From assembly GCA_016794785.1 (NCBI GenBank), contig JAEUHC010000006.1:167154-231153 (forward strand): a stretch of DNA of 64,000 nucleotides. The letters are read 5' to 3'. Within the stretch, counting starts at the first letter, position 1. Each line of letters begins with the position of its first letter. The stretch comes from Opitutaceae bacterium. GTDB lineage: Bacteria > Verrucomicrobiota > Verrucomicrobiia > Opitutales > Opitutaceae. The notes under the pieces are model-generated. The model did no database searches and was not told where the DNA came from. It was given only the letters and a program-made list of their open reading frames with translations. Below, one piece after another: positions 38,219 to 47,884 of this stretch. The position numbers and the translations under genes are program-made.

Positions 38219-39040
38219 CTACAGCGCCTGCTTCAACAGCGCTGCGATGCGCTCCTGATAGCCGCGGCTGAGGCGGAGCTTGGTGCCGTCGGCGAGGACG
38301 ACGGCATATTCGCCGCCGAAGCTCGGGCTCAGCTTCCGCACGCGATCGATATTCACGATCGTCGAGCGGTGGATGCGCACGAAGCGCCGCGCGTCGAGCC
38401 GCGCCTCCAGCCGCGCCATCGTCTCGCGCATCAGGTGCGAGCGCGGGCCGACGTGGAATTTCATGTAGTCGCCCTCGGCCTCGATCCAGTCGATCTCGTC
38501 GGCCTTGAGGAAGAAGATCTCGCCGGAGGATTTCACGAGGATGCGGTCGCCCCCCGGCGGGACCGACTGCGCGGCGGTCCCGGACCCGCTCGAAAGCAGC
38601 TCCATGATCTGGCTGAGCCGGGTGCCCGCGCGGTCCTGCACGCGGTGGCGCACCTCGGCCTTGGCGCGTTGGAGCGCGGCGGCGAATCGCTCGTCGTCGT
38701 AGGGCTTGAGCAGGTAGTCCACGGCGTGAACCTCGAAGGCGCGGAGCGCATGCTCGTCGTAGGCGGTGACAAAAACCACCGCCGGTGTCGCGGCCGGATC
38801 GAGGCCGTCGAGCGCGGCGAAGCCATCTGCGCCCGGCATCTGCACGTCGAGGAACGCGAGATCGGGCCGCAGGCTCGCGATGAGGGCGGCGGCCTCGGCG
38901 CCGTTGGCCGCCTCGCCCACCACCTCAAACGCGGGATCACGCGCGAGGAGCAGGCGCACACCGCGACGCGCGGCGGGCTCGTCGTCCACGATCAGGGTGC
39001 GGATGGGCGCCTGGGTGGCGGTCTCGGTCGCGGCGTTCAT
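38219..39040 (-). CDS. LytTR-family response regulator
   Basis: The 273-residue protein has an N-terminal receiver domain (TLIVDDEPAARRGVR; phosphoacceptor Asp in LAFLDVQMPGADGF; Lys in DYLLKPY) and a C-terminal LytTR DNA-binding domain (DWIEAEGDYMKFHV ... FVRIHRSTIVNIDRVRKL). It is the partner of the histidine kinase immediately upstream on the same strand (154 bases). LytTR regulators bind direct repeats and control envelope, adhesion or carbon functions. The targets are not evident; the adjacent sugar-kinase genes are candidates. Confidence 0.92.
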   Translation of the reverse strand: MNAATETATQAPIRTLIVDDEPAARRGVRLLLARDPAFEVVGEAANGAEAAALIASLRPDLAFLDVQMPGADGFAALDGLDPAATPAVVFVTAYDEHALRAFEVHAVDYLLKPYDDERFAAALQRAKAEVRHRVQDRAGTRLSQIMELLSSGSGTAAQSVPPGGDRILVKSSGEIFFLKADEIDWIEAEGDYMKFHVGPRSHLMRETMARLEARLDARRFVRIHRSTIVNIDRVRKLSPSFGGEYAVVLADGTKLRLSRGYQERIAALLKQAL

Positions 39041-39194
39041 GCAGGGTGGATCGGGTTGGAGGAAACAGTCGGCGCAGTCTCGGGATCAACACGGGCAGGC
39101 GGCGGAAGGTTACACGCGGCGGTGCGACCGACGGCGAAACATTCCGGTCCAAGCCGCGCTACAGTGGAAACGAAATTTTCCGTCCGATTGGATC

Positions 39195-40292
39195 TCATGT
39201 GCGGAAGGGCAGAGAAATCTGCACGGTGAGCCCCATTCCCGGCGTGCTGCGCAGGTGCAGCTCGGCGCGCTCGCCGTAGATCTTGGCGAGGCGCTCGCGG
39301 GTGTTGCCGAGGCCCACCCCCTCGCGCGCGGGCCCGCCGCCCCCGGGCAGGCCGGGGCCGTCGTCGCGCACCTCGAGATGCAGGCGGTCGCCCTCCACGC
39401 GGCCGCTCACCTCGATGCGGCCCGGGCCCGACTTGGGCGCGATGCCGTGGAGGAGGGCATTCTCCACGAGCGGCTGGAGCAGGAGGTGGGGGATGCGCGC
39501 ATCGAGGGCCTCGGGCTCGATGGCCAGCGCCACGGCCAGGCGGTCGGCAAACCGCGCCTGCTGGATCTCCAGGTAGCAAGTGATGAACTCCAGCTCCTCG
39601 CGCAGCGTGACCTCGTGCAGCCGCGTGCGGTCGAGCGTGAGCCGCAGCAGCGAGCTGAGGCGCGCGATGAGGGTGACGGCCTCGGTCGTCTTCTGCTCGC
39701 GCACGAGCATCGAGATCGTGTTGAGTGTGTTGAAGAAAAAGTGCGGCTGCAGCTGCTCGCGCAGGACCTTGAGCTCCGCCTCGACGAGCCGCGCCTCGAG
39801 CTGGGCCGCCTTGAGCTCCTCATTCTTGTAGCGCCGCCGCAGCTCGAGCCCGTGGCCAAACGCGATCATCGCCCAGTAGAACGCCATGTCGATCAGGTTG
39901 CGGCCGTAGAATCCGCTGAAGGCGTGATGCCAGAAGTCCGCCAGCTCCTTCTCGAAGAAAATCGTGTAGGAAAAAATCCGCCCGAGGTAGTAGGTCGCCA
40001 TCACTACGAAGCTCATGCCGAGGTGGAAACCGATCCCGCCGAACCAACGGCCCCGGCTGAGCGGCATCATTTCGCGCAACCGCAGAATCAGCGGCGCCTG
40101 CAGGCTCCACATCGCCGCGCGGCCAAACTGCGGCAACGCCACATCCCAGAACTCGGGCTCGTGCCCCGGCTTCCCGGCCATGCCGGCGCGGTAGTTGAAG
40201 TAGAGCTCCAGCGTGAGCAGCAGCCCGAGAAACGCCCAGCCGGCGACGACGGCGGCATAGCGAATCCAAGGGCGGTGCATGCTGGGTTTCAT
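39195..40292 (-). CDS. LytS-type sensor histidine kinase (His_kinase family PF06580-like)
   Basis: The 365-residue protein has several N-terminal membrane segments (YAAVVAGWAFLGLLLTLELY, IGFHLGMSFVVMATYYLG, NLIDMAFYWAMIAFGHGL), a coiled linker, the phosphoacceptor motif LREQLQPHFFFNTLNTISML (His in QPHFFFN), and an ATPase domain (LLQPLVENALLHGI, VRDDGPGLPGG, VGLGNTRERL). It is the cognate kinase of the downstream LytTR regulator. A start at 40292 (MKPSMHRP) or at 40280 is plausible; codons further upstream overlap a palindromic repeat region. Confidence 0.92.
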   Translation of the reverse strand: MKPSMHRPWIRYAAVVAGWAFLGLLLTLELYFNYRAGMAGKPGHEPEFWDVALPQFGRAAMWSLQAPLILRLREMMPLSRGRWFGGIGFHLGMSFVVMATYYLGRIFSYTIFFEKELADFWHHAFSGFYGRNLIDMAFYWAMIAFGHGLELRRRYKNEELKAAQLEARLVEAELKVLREQLQPHFFFNTLNTISMLVREQKTTEAVTLIARLSSLLRLTLDRTRLHEVTLREELEFITCYLEIQQARFADRLAVALAIEPEALDARIPHLLLQPLVENALLHGIAPKSGPGRIEVSGRVEGDRLHLEVRDDGPGLPGGGGPAREGVGLGNTRERLAKIYGERAELHLRSTPGMGLTVQISLPFRT

Positions 40293-40404
40293 CCGCCGCC
40301 GAAGCGGCGCCTTCAAGCGGGAAACCGGCCGTTGCGACGAACCGCCGGTTTTCTGCGACGAATGGCGTGAGGCGAGAGGAAAGAGCCCCATGCCCTACGA
40401 CGAC

Positions 40405-40505
40405 TGGTCTAGTCCGAGGTGGGGCCGGCTCTCCGCAGCCGGCCTGGGTTGCGGCGTGATTTGAACCCTTGAACTCAGGCCGCTTGCGGAGAAGCGGCCC
40501 CACCG
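40405..40505. repeat. Palindromic intergenic repeat pair
   Basis: Between the histidine kinase and the ROK-like gene, GGGGCCGGCTCTCCGCAGCC with its close inverted partner and the related CCGCTTGCGGAGAAGCGGCC form two hairpins. They resemble the other small palindromes of this window and look like a REP-type element. Confidence 0.5.
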
Positions 40506-40576
40506 CCCGGACGTCCAGTATTAAGAACAAGTTCGTATGACGTCGTAGGCCTGCCGCCCGCCCGCTCCCGCCTCAT

Positions 40577-41971
40577 TCACTTCCGCAGCGCCGGCAGGCT
40601 GGCGGCGGCGGTGGCCTGGCCGTGGCGCTTGCCCTGCTCGTCGGGCGTGCTGAGGCGAATCCGTTCCTCGATCTCCGGAAACTCGTCGTGCAGCGTTTCC
40701 TTCGCCTGCTGCAAGATCACCTCGCCGCCCTCGCCGCTCGTCACCCGGCCGAGCACGAGCAGATGGCGCACCTCGTAAAACGAGGCGTAGTGCGCGACCG
40801 CGTAGCCGAAACACACGCCGACGGATTCATAGACCGCGCGGGCCCGGGCGTCGCCGTCCTTCATCGCTTTTTGCACCTCGACGAGGCGCTCGGGCAATGG
40901 CACTGCGGGGTCAAAAACGAAACCCGCCCGTTCGGCGAGCCGGGCCACGCCCTGCTGCGAGAAATACTGCACACCGCAGCCGATGTCGCCCGACCACTCG
41001 TCGCGCGGCGCCTCCTCGCGGTAGTCGATCGGCGCGAAGGCGAGCTCGTTGAGCCACGGCGTGATGTTGCCCGCCGGCGTGACGTAGCCGCCGGCCTGGC
41101 TCGTGCCCATCGAGACCCCGAGCACGGCGTTGTCCTCCAGCGCCATCGAGCCGGCGAGCGCGGTGACCTCGCCGTCGTTGACGACCTCAAAGGGCACTCC
41201 GCCCCAGCGCTCCTGCAGCGTGAAGAACATGCGCCGCACCTGCGTCTCGAACAACTCCTCCGGCACGCCGCGGAAGAGCGAACCCGCGCGCACCTCGTTG
41301 TTCACATAGACGCCCGCGGCGCTGCCGCCGATCGCATCGACCTGCGGCAGATGCTTGGCGGCACGCGTCAGCGAGTCATGCACTCCCTCGAGATGGTAGG
41401 CGGGATCCTGCTGGAAATACGGGTCCCACGTGATCTCCTCGGAGAAGACGACCTCGCCGTCGATGAGTGCGGCGGCCTTGCGGTCGCTGCCGCCGAGATC
41501 GAAGCCGATGCGGCAGCCGTCCAGGTGCCGGCCCATGGGACGGCTGGTCTCGGTGGCGGCGGGCAGGGCGTCGAGCGCCACGGACTTGATGCTGAATTTC
41601 CGGCCGAAAATCTTTTCCCCCATGAAGGCATGATCGAAGGCGCGTGCCCCGGTCGGGTGGTAGATTTTGTAGAGCGCCGTCGCGATCTCGGGGGCGCCGG
41701 CGATGAGGATCTCGGGGCCGCCCTTCATCCAGAGGAGGAATTTGAGCAGCCGCTCCGCGTAGCGGACGTTGAGCGCCGCGCCCGGATGATCGCTGGCGAG
41801 CACGCGGCTTTCGTGGCGGAAGACCGCCCCGTCACCGCGCACAATCGCGATGACAAACGGCCGCGCCCCGGGGTCATCGGCCACGATCTTGGCGTAGCTG
41901 CGGTGCCAGAGCGCGGCGGGCAGGAAATTCGGGTCGAGCGCGGGCCGGCGCTTGGGGTCGAGGAAGAGCAT
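40577..41971 (-). CDS. ROK-like sugar kinase / regulatory protein
   Basis: The 464-residue protein has an ASKHA fold: CRIGFDLGGSDRKAAALIDG (phosphate 1), DAIGGSAAGVYVN, VNDGEVTALAGSMALED and VLGVSMGTSQAGGYV (adenosine and phosphate 2 motifs). This fits ROK-family sugar kinases, with an extra N-terminal region of about 170 residues not in minimal kinases. The canonical ROK zinc motif is not obvious. It ends the LytS-side cluster and lies 12 bases after a polyphosphate glucokinase-like gene, so both may phosphorylate sugars. The substrate is unknown. Confidence 0.7.
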   Translation of the reverse strand: MLFLDPKRRPALDPNFLPAALWHRSYAKIVADDPGARPFVIAIVRGDGAVFRHESRVLASDHPGAALNVRYAERLLKFLLWMKGGPEILIAGAPEIATALYKIYHPTGARAFDHAFMGEKIFGRKFSIKSVALDALPAATETSRPMGRHLDGCRIGFDLGGSDRKAAALIDGEVVFSEEITWDPYFQQDPAYHLEGVHDSLTRAAKHLPQVDAIGGSAAGVYVNNEVRAGSLFRGVPEELFETQVRRMFFTLQERWGGVPFEVVNDGEVTALAGSMALEDNAVLGVSMGTSQAGGYVTPAGNITPWLNELAFAPIDYREEAPRDEWSGDIGCGVQYFSQQGVARLAERAGFVFDPAVPLPERLVEVQKAMKDGDARARAVYESVGVCFGYAVAHYASFYEVRHLLVLGRVTSGEGGEVILQQAKETLHDEFPEIEERIRLSTPDEQGKRHGQATAAASLPALRK

Positions 41972-41983
41972 GGGGCGTGGGGA

Positions 41984-42721
41984 CTATTTCTTCTCCGCCG
42001 CCCAGATCGCCGCGCCGGCGATGCCGGCATTGTTGAAAAACTCCGCCGGCACGATCCGCGCGCGCGGCTTGATGAACTTGAAAAACTTCGCGTGCTTAGC
42101 GCTCACGCCGCCGCCCACAATGATCAGCTCGGGCCAGAGCAGCCGCTCGAGTTCGCCCACGTAGTCGCGGAGCCGGCCGCCCCACTCTTTCCACGACAGG
42201 TCCTTGTTCTCGCGCACGGAGGCCGCGACGTGCTTCTCCGCCGACTTGCCGCGTTTCCATGTAAAGTGCCCCAGCTCCAGCGGCACGACCACGCCCTGGT
42301 AGGCGAGCGCCGTGCCGACGCCGGTGCCGAGGGTGAGCAGGAGGGCCTTGCCCATGAAATTCCGCCCCGCGCCATAACGCATCTCGGCGATGCCGGCCGC
42401 CGCGGCGTCGTTGATCATCGCCACCGGGCAACCGGTGGCCCGGCCGAAAAGCTTGGCGGCATCGCAGCCGACAAACTTCGGATGCAGGTTGGCGGAGGTC
42501 CAGATGCGCGGCCCCTCGACCACGCCGGGAAAACCCACGCCGATCGGGCCGCGCCATTTGAAGTGTGCGGCGAGCTCGGCGACCACGCGAGCGACAGCGG
42601 CGGGCGTCATCGACTTGTCGATCTCGATGCGGTGGCGTTCGGCGAGCAGCTCGCCCGTGGCGGTGTTGACGGGCGCGCCCTTGATGGCGGAGCCGCCGAT
42701 GTCGATGCCGAGGGTTTTCAT
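41984..42721 (-). CDS. ppgK: Polyphosphate glucokinase-like ROK kinase
   Basis: The 245-residue ROK protein has [48 protein letters not shown] and, characteristic of the strictly polyphosphate-dependent branch, [20 protein letters not shown] followed by LELGHF. It would phosphorylate glucose using polyphosphate or ATP. It lacks the ROK zinc-binding cysteines, as PPGK proteins do. It is directly upstream of the larger ROK-like gene in the same orientation, suggesting a sugar-uptake or scavenging operon. Confidence 0.85.
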   Translation of the reverse strand: MKTLGIDIGGSAIKGAPVNTATGELLAERHRIEIDKSMTPAAVARVVAELAAHFKWRGPIGVGFPGVVEGPRIWTSANLHPKFVGCDAAKLFGRATGCPVAMINDAAAAGIAEMRYGAGRNFMGKALLLTLGTGVGTALAYQGVVVPLELGHFTWKRGKSAEKHVAASVRENKDLSWKEWGGRLRDYVGELERLLWPELIIVGGGVSAKHAKFFKFIKPRARIVPAEFFNNAGIAGAAIWAAEKK

Positions 42722-42776
42722 CAGGAAAATAAGCTGCCTTTGCCGCGCACTGGGGCGCGCTCCAAAGGTGGGCGGA

Positions 42777-43673
42777 TTACTTTTTCTTCTTCGCCGCCGG
42801 GGTCGGCTTGTCGTCGAGATTGGCCGCGAGCTGCGCCGGGGTGACCTTGGACTCGACGCCGTTTTTCGGCACCTCGGCCTTGGCGACCCAGAGGAGGGCG
42901 TTGAGGACGACCTTGCGCTGGTTGTCGTCGCCCCAGTGGGCGTGCGTGTGACCGCCGGTGAAGCCGAAGCCGCGCCCGCCGTCGGGGCGCTCGATGACCC
43001 ACATCATCGTCTCGGTGCGGCCCTTGTCAGTTTGGATATGCGGATACGGCCCCTTGGGATGGACATACGGGCCGTCGCGCACCTGGTCGGAGGGCTTGGC
43101 AGTGAGGATGGGAGTCACGCCCTTCTGGCCCTCGGCCCAGCGCATGTTGAAATACCACTCGTCGTGCGTGCTGAAAGGCTTCACGCCGCGCGCGACCGGG
43201 TGCACGGGAAACTCCTTGAAGTCCGGCGCCCACATCGGGTTCACCGAGTAGGAATTTTCGTAGTAGCCGCCGAGCCAGCGCAGGAACTCCGGGCCGCCAT
43301 TGTCCTTCAGCACTTCGACGCCGTAGTGCATGAAGCCGAGGCCGACGCCCTTCTTCGCCAGGCCGTCGAGAAAAGCCTTGCGGTTATCCTGCACGGCCGG
43401 GTGCCGGCCGCCGCCGTCGGCGTAGATGACGACCGCCGCCGCGCCCTCGAACGCCGCGTCGCTCGCAGGCCAGCCGTTGGCGTGGACCTCGACCTTCACG
43501 CCGGGCGTTTTCTCAAGGCTGGCCTGCAGCAGCAGGCAGCCCGCGCGAAACTCGTGCATGCCCGGCGGATGACTCGGCTTGCCGGCGATGAGGACGATTT
43601 TCTTGTCGGCGGCGCAGCCAAGCGGGATGCCGGCGGCCAATGTGAAAGCGAACAAGGCGAGGAGACGTTTCAT
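42777..43673 (-). CDS. Secreted ThuA-like domain protein
   Basis: The 298-residue protein has an N-terminal signal ([17 protein letters not shown]; the Cys could be a lipobox) and a ThuA-type glutamine-amidotransferase-like fold: [63 protein letters not shown] and [17 protein letters not shown]. ThuA-like proteins occur in carbohydrate-use gene sets in Verrucomicrobiota and Planctomycetota, often without a demonstrated activity. The lysine-rich tail (AAKKKK) is a non-conserved extension. A role in extracytoplasmic sugar metabolism is inferred. Confidence 0.82.
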   Translation of the reverse strand: MKRLLALFAFTLAAGIPLGCAADKKIVLIAGKPSHPPGMHEFRAGCLLLQASLEKTPGVKVEVHANGWPASDAAFEGAAAVVIYADGGGRHPAVQDNRKAFLDGLAKKGVGLGFMHYGVEVLKDNGGPEFLRWLGGYYENSYSVNPMWAPDFKEFPVHPVARGVKPFSTHDEWYFNMRWAEGQKGVTPILTAKPSDQVRDGPYVHPKGPYPHIQTDKGRTETMMWVIERPDGGRGFGFTGGHTHAHWGDDNQRKVVLNALLWVAKAEVPKNGVESKVTPAQLAANLDDKPTPAAKKKK

Positions 43674-43719
43674 GGGGAGAGCAAGAGGGCAGCGGGGGCA
43701 CGGGGGCGGGACAAATCAA

Positions 43720-43870
43720 AAAGTAATCGCTGTAGCCCGCTGCGGAAGAAGCGGGACTCTGGGGTAGCGCGGTGCTTCAGCCCGCGCCGAATGCGATGCC
43801 GACTTCCTGCGCGGGCTGAAGCACCGCGCTACCTCAAGACATCCCTGCTCTCACGAGCAGGGCTACACAA
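43720..43870. repeat. Cluster of palindromic repeats including a 25-29 bp inverted repeat
   Basis: A 29-bp left arm at 43761-43789, starting GGGGTAGCGCGGTGCTTCAG, faces a 25-bp right arm at 43809-43833, GCGCGGGCTGAAGCACCGCG and onward. Flanking hairpins (CCCGCTGCGGAAGAAGCGGG at about 43737, and CCTGCTCTCACGAGCAGGG at about 43844) lie on both sides. The same 29-bp arms occur again at 50605 and 50746. This is a dispersed REP/BIME-like element between the ThuA gene and the esterase operon. Confidence 0.75.
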
Positions 43871-43877
43871 TCCCGCC

Positions 43878-45656
43878 TCACTTCAGCGCCACACCCGTCG
43901 CCTGCACCTTGCGCCGGTAGATGGCGGTGCCGGCGCCGACGTAGAGATAATTGCGCCCTGGGCCCGAGAGCACGCAGCTGACCTCGCTGCGCTCGCGGCT
44001 CGTCTTGGCGAGCACGCCGCAGAGGCGGCCCGTGGGATCAAACACTTGGATGCCCAGCGCCGTGGTCACGTAATAGCGGCCTTGCTCGTCCGTCGTCATG
44101 CCGTCGCCGCTCGCGGCGGGGAGATACGGCGGCGGCTGCTGGCTCTTGAACTCGCCCTTCGGATCGATCGGGCGGCGCATCGCCATCGTGGGTGCGCCGG
44201 CGTCGAGCGAGCCGTCGGCGTTGACGCGAAAGGTCCACACGCTGCCGCCGCGGTGCTCGCTCACGGCGAGCGTGCCCTGGTCGGGCGAAAGCGTGATGCC
44301 GTTGGGATTGGCGATGCCACCGGCGGCGGCGCGCAGCGCCTTGGTCGCGAGGTTCACGTGCGCGACCTCCTTCTTCGCCGTGTGCGTGAAGTAGAGGTGC
44401 CCGGTGCGGGTGACGACGAGGTCGTTGGGCTGCACCTCGGTCACGATCACCTCGACCGCGCCCGTCTTGAGATCGATCGCGACGACGCGCTTCTTGGCGC
44501 CTTGGCAGGCGTAGGCGCGGCCGTCGGGGCCGAACTTCATCCCGCTCACCACTTCGTCGCTTAGCTTGGTCTTCGTGCCGTCGAGCGCGATGCGGTAGAT
44601 GCCGGGCGCGGCGCCGCGCATGTCGCAGAAATAGAAATTGCCCGCGTCGTCGGTCGCGAGCGCGTCACCGAAGCCGATGTTCTCGACGACCGGCTGCCAA
44701 CCCTCGCCCTCGATGAGCAGGCGGTGCAGCGTCATGTCGCCACCGAGGTCACCCTTGGTGACGATCTCGGGTTTGGGCGTCTCCTTGCGCCAGAGCCAGC
44801 GGAGCGCATCGGGAAACACCGAGCCGCCATGCACGGAGCCGTGGCTGTAGCCCTCGGCCCACTCGAGATGCGTGTCGTAGCCCATGTAGCGCAGCGCGGC
44901 GTGCATCTGTTTGTTGGCGATCGGCCAGTTGCCGAAATTGTTGTCGAGGTCGCCGCTCACGTCCTCGAGATAGACGCGGAGCGGCTTGCGCTCCGTCTTG
45001 CGCACGAGCGCGGGATAGGCGTCGCCGCCGCGGAGATTCACGAAGCTGCCCACGGTCGAGTGGACCTTCCCAAATTGATCGGGCCGCTCCCACGCCGCGG
45101 TGAAGGCCGCGATGCCGCCGCTGCTCGATCCGCTGATCGCGCGCATCGCGGGGTCCTTGGAGACGGGAAACTGCTTCTCCACCTCGGGCAGAATCTCCTC
45201 GAGGAGCATGCGCACGTAGCGGTCGCCGAGGGAGTCGTATTCGAGGCCGCGGTTGCTGAAGGTCGTGCCGGCTTTCTTCGCCGGGTTCGGCGGACGCGTG
45301 GGATCGTTGCCGGGATTGACCATCACGGCGACCGTCACGGGCATCTCGCCGCGCGCGATCAGGTTTTCAAACACGATCGGGACGCGGAAATTTCCCGTGG
45401 GGTTGTGGTAGTTGCGGCCGTCCTGGAAAACCATGAGCGCCGCGCTGCCGTCGGGCTTGTAGCCGGCGGGCACATAGACCCACCAGTCTCGCGTGGTGCC
45501 GGCGAAAATCTTCGATTGCAGCGCGGGCATCGCGATGAGGCGGCCCGTCGGCACGCCCGGCTGCGGCAAGTGATCCGGCGTGGCCTTGAAGGCCTCGGCG
45601 GCAAAGGGGAGCGAAGGCAGAAGTGCGAAGAGTGAAAGGTGAAAGAGGGAGCGCAT
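43878..45656 (-). CDS. Secreted esterase fused to an SMP-30/NHL-type propeller
   Basis: From the ATG at 45656 the 592-residue protein has a signal peptide (SLFHLSLFALLPSLPFAAEA), an alpha/beta-hydrolase of the Esterase_D/Fes type (residues about 35-290: WWVYVPAGY, nucleophile elbow ISGSSSGGIAA, His near EGYSHGSVHGG) and a C-terminal propeller of about 300 residues (SGMKFGPDGRAYACQGAKK, NGITLSPDQGTLAVSEHRGG, SGDGMTTDEQGRYYVTT) like SMP-30/gluconolactonase. Such fusions probably process esterified plant sugars such as feruloyl or acetyl xylan. It follows the related esterase at 45682-46557 on the same strand, 25 bases away. Confidence 0.85.
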   Translation of the reverse strand: MRSLFHLSLFALLPSLPFAAEAFKATPDHLPQPGVPTGRLIAMPALQSKIFAGTTRDWWVYVPAGYKPDGSAALMVFQDGRNYHNPTGNFRVPIVFENLIARGEMPVTVAVMVNPGNDPTRPPNPAKKAGTTFSNRGLEYDSLGDRYVRMLLEEILPEVEKQFPVSKDPAMRAISGSSSGGIAAFTAAWERPDQFGKVHSTVGSFVNLRGGDAYPALVRKTERKPLRVYLEDVSGDLDNNFGNWPIANKQMHAALRYMGYDTHLEWAEGYSHGSVHGGSVFPDALRWLWRKETPKPEIVTKGDLGGDMTLHRLLIEGEGWQPVVENIGFGDALATDDAGNFYFCDMRGAAPGIYRIALDGTKTKLSDEVVSGMKFGPDGRAYACQGAKKRVVAIDLKTGAVEVIVTEVQPNDLVVTRTGHLYFTHTAKKEVAHVNLATKALRAAAGGIANPNGITLSPDQGTLAVSEHRGGSVWTFRVNADGSLDAGAPTMAMRRPIDPKGEFKSQQPPPYLPAASGDGMTTDEQGRYYVTTALGIQVFDPTGRLCGVLAKTSRERSEVSCVLSGPGRNYLYVGAGTAIYRRKVQATGVALK

Positions 45657-45681
45657 GGGAAAGATGGGAAGGCGCTCGCCG

Positions 45682-46557
45682 CTACGGTTTCCAGTCGCGC
45701 CACAGCCAGCGCAACGTGTCCGGAAAAATCGCGCCGCCGTGCTTGCCGTTGTGGCCCTCGGTGCCGAAGACGAATGTGTGATCGTAGCCGGCGAATTTAA
45801 GCGCGGCCGCCATGTCCTGGTTGGCGAGCGGCCAGTTGCCGTGGAGGTTGTCGAGGTCGCCGCTGCCGTCCTGCAAGAACACCCGCAGCGGCTTCGGCGC
45901 GGACTTCGACGCCCGCACGATCCCGGCGTAGCGATGGCCGCCCTGGATGTTGGTGAAGCTGCCGATGTGCGAGACGACCTTGCGAAACGCGTCCGGCCGC
46001 TCCCACGCAATCGTGAAGGCCGCGATGCCGCCGCTGCTGTTGCCGCACACCGCGCGGCCCGCGGGATCGGCGGTCACGTTGAGGCCCTTGAGCGCCTCGG
46101 GCAGCAGCTCGTCGAGGAGGAAGCGGGCGTTGGCGTCGCCGAGCGAGTCGTATTCGTAGCTGCGCTGGCTGCGATCCTTGGCGCCGGGCGCGGCGGAGGC
46201 CTTGACGACGCCGGGGTTGATGCCGACCGCGATGGTCACGGGCATGTCCTTTTTCGCGATCAGGTTGTCGAAAACGACGGGCACGCGATACGCGCCGGTC
46301 GCGTTCATCATGCCCGCGCCGTCGAAGAACACCATGAGGCACGCCGGCTTGGCCGCGTCGTATTGCGCCGGCACATAGACCTGAAACTCGCGCGTGGTGC
46401 CGGGAAACACCTTGCTCGCCGTGAAGGTGCCCGTGCGGACCGTGCCCTTGGGCACACCGGCCTGCGGCGACGAATCGGGGCCGAGCACATAGGACTCGGC
46501 GGCGTGGAGGGGGAGCGCGGCAAGGAGCAGCGCGAATGCGGAGGGGCGGAGGCGCAC
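45682..46557 (-). CDS. Secreted esterase (Esterase_D/Fes-type alpha/beta-hydrolase)
   Basis: From the GTG at 46557, which begins a clear signal peptide (RLRPSAFALLLAALPLHAA), the product has 291 residues. It closely parallels the esterase half of the downstream gene: REFQVYVPAQYD, LMVFFDGAGM, nucleophile elbow VCGNSSGGIAAFTIAW, acid region LQDGSGDLDN and the catalytic His region GHNGKHGGAIFPDTLRWLW. The longer frame upstream lacks signal-peptide character and is AT-rich. Substrates may be sugar esters. The pair is probably one operon of duplicated esterases. Confidence 0.8.
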   Translation of the reverse strand: MRLRPSAFALLLAALPLHAAESYVLGPDSSPQAGVPKGTVRTGTFTASKVFPGTTREFQVYVPAQYDAAKPACLMVFFDGAGMMNATGAYRVPVVFDNLIAKKDMPVTIAVGINPGVVKASAAPGAKDRSQRSYEYDSLGDANARFLLDELLPEALKGLNVTADPAGRAVCGNSSGGIAAFTIAWERPDAFRKVVSHIGSFTNIQGGHRYAGIVRASKSAPKPLRVFLQDGSGDLDNLHGNWPLANQDMAAALKFAGYDHTFVFGTEGHNGKHGGAIFPDTLRWLWRDWKP

Positions 46558-46731
46558 GGAGAAACTGCTAGCGAGGGCGGCGGGGGGAGCAAGCGGCAAG
46601 AAATCCAGCCTCGCGCTATGTCGATCCACACGCTCGTTCAGACAAATCAAAACTTGAGCCACCAAATCGCGCTCACAAGCTGACCAGCACGACGAGAGAA
46701 CAAACATTCAACGCTACCCGTTAGCCAAAAT

Positions 46732-47208
46732 ATGATCCCCAAAACCACGACTTGGATTTGCGACAGATGCGGTGAAACAGTGAGCGCCTCAGAAGGGTTA
46801 CTTCAATGGCTCGTGATCCCGAAAAACGATGAAAGCGGTTATCGCCGCGAAGGGCTTGAATTGGTTCACATCAGACGACCTGACCGGCCGAAGTGCGCTT
46901 ACGATGCCCAATCTGTTTTCAAGGCCAAAAATGCTACGACCTCTGATCTAAACTTGGAGCGGCTTGACGGGCATGATGGCCTAATGCTGCTGCTCTCGTT
47001 TATCGCCGAAGGGGACTTTGCAGAAAACAAAGAGATAATTGAGGTGATTAAGCGATTGCTCGTGCCGGGATATGAGCAAGTCCGTCATCACCTGGAGCGC
47101 GCCGCCAGCGAAGGTGTTTGTGAGCCAAACACACCCGAAGGATTTCCGGAGCAAACTCAGATCGAAGCTGTGATCAAGTGGCTAGAGTCCGGCGGACAGA
47201 ACAATTAA
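46732..47208 (+). CDS. Small protein with N-terminal zinc ribbon, unknown function
   Basis: The 158-residue protein starts TTTWICDRCGETVSASEGLL, a CxxC half-site of a zinc ribbon, with a Cys later in PKCAYDAQ, and then helices with IEVIKRLLVPGYEQVRHHL. I recognise no named family, though similar short W-I-C-x-x-C-G proteins are widespread and uncharacterised. Its coding sequence is clearly less GC-rich than the genes on either side, consistent with recent transfer. It lies alone between esterase and FKBP genes. Confidence 0.65.
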   Translation: MIPKTTTWICDRCGETVSASEGLLQWLVIPKNDESGYRREGLELVHIRRPDRPKCAYDAQSVFKAKNATTSDLNLERLDGHDGLMLLLSFIAEGDFAENKEIIEVIKRLLVPGYEQVRHHLERAASEGVCEPNTPEGFPEQTQIEAVIKWLESGGQNN

Positions 47209-47264
47209 CGCCAATGCGACGAACAGTTGGACATCGCCCAACCGCAGGAATCACGCTCTTTGCC

Positions 47265-47759
47265 TCAATGCCCGCACCCGCACCCCGAGCCGCAATTGCC
47301 CTCGTCCGCCTTGTGTGCGTGGCCGTGGTTTAGCTCCTCGGCGGTCGCTTCGCGGGCGGCGGTGATTTCGACGTCGAAGGTCAGGTCCACGCCGGCGAGC
47401 GGGTGGTTGGCGTCGAGCAGCACTTGATCGCCCTCGATGGCGGCGACGGTCACGACCGGATCGGCGCGGTGCGGGCCGGTCTGGAATTGGTCGCCGATCT
47501 TCAGCTCGCCCTCGACCGGCAGCGCCGCGCGCGGCACGTGCTGCATCTGCGCGGGGTCGCGCTCGCCGTAGGCTTTTTTCGCCGGCACGGTCACGCGCGA
47601 CTTGGCGCCCGCGGCGGCGGTGCGGAGCTGCTCGTCGAGCCCGTCGATGATCTGGCCCGAGCCCTCGAGGTAGCTGATGGGCTCGCCGCCGGCGGAGCTG
47701 TCGAGCACGCGGCCGCTCGGATCACGGAGGGTGTAGTGGAAGGAGACGACGCGAGGCAT
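47265..47759 (-). CDS. SlyD-like FKBP-type peptidyl-prolyl isomerase
   Basis: The 164-residue protein, from the ATG at 47759, has the SlyD order: VVSFHYTLRDPSGRVLDSSAGGEPISYLEG, the IF-domain insert (VPAKKAYGERDPAQMQHVPR), LLDANHPLAGVDLTFDVEIT and a short metal-binding tail (GHAHKADEGNCGSGCGCGH) rich in His and Cys. It assists folding and may bind nickel. Readings that begin upstream in the same frame contain the low-complexity antisense of the ABC permease and are not coding. The permease gene starts its stop 126 bases beyond the 5' end. Confidence 0.9.
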   Translation of the reverse strand: MPRVVSFHYTLRDPSGRVLDSSAGGEPISYLEGSGQIIDGLDEQLRTAAAGAKSRVTVPAKKAYGERDPAQMQHVPRAALPVEGELKIGDQFQTGPHRADPVVTVAAIEGDQVLLDANHPLAGVDLTFDVEITAAREATAEELNHGHAHKADEGNCGSGCGCGH

Positions 47760-47884
47760 GTTTGGAAGAGACGGGGAGACAGAGAGAGGGGGAGACAGGG
47801 AGAAAGTGCAAGCGGAGGCCCCGGCCTTTTTCTCTCCCCTTCCCCGCGTCCCCGTGTCTCCGCGTCCCGAGCAACACGCCGCCG

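Noticed and set aside
40622..42844. Long plus-strand frame of 740 codons
   Set aside because: It is antisense to both ROK-like kinase genes, which have clear family motifs.
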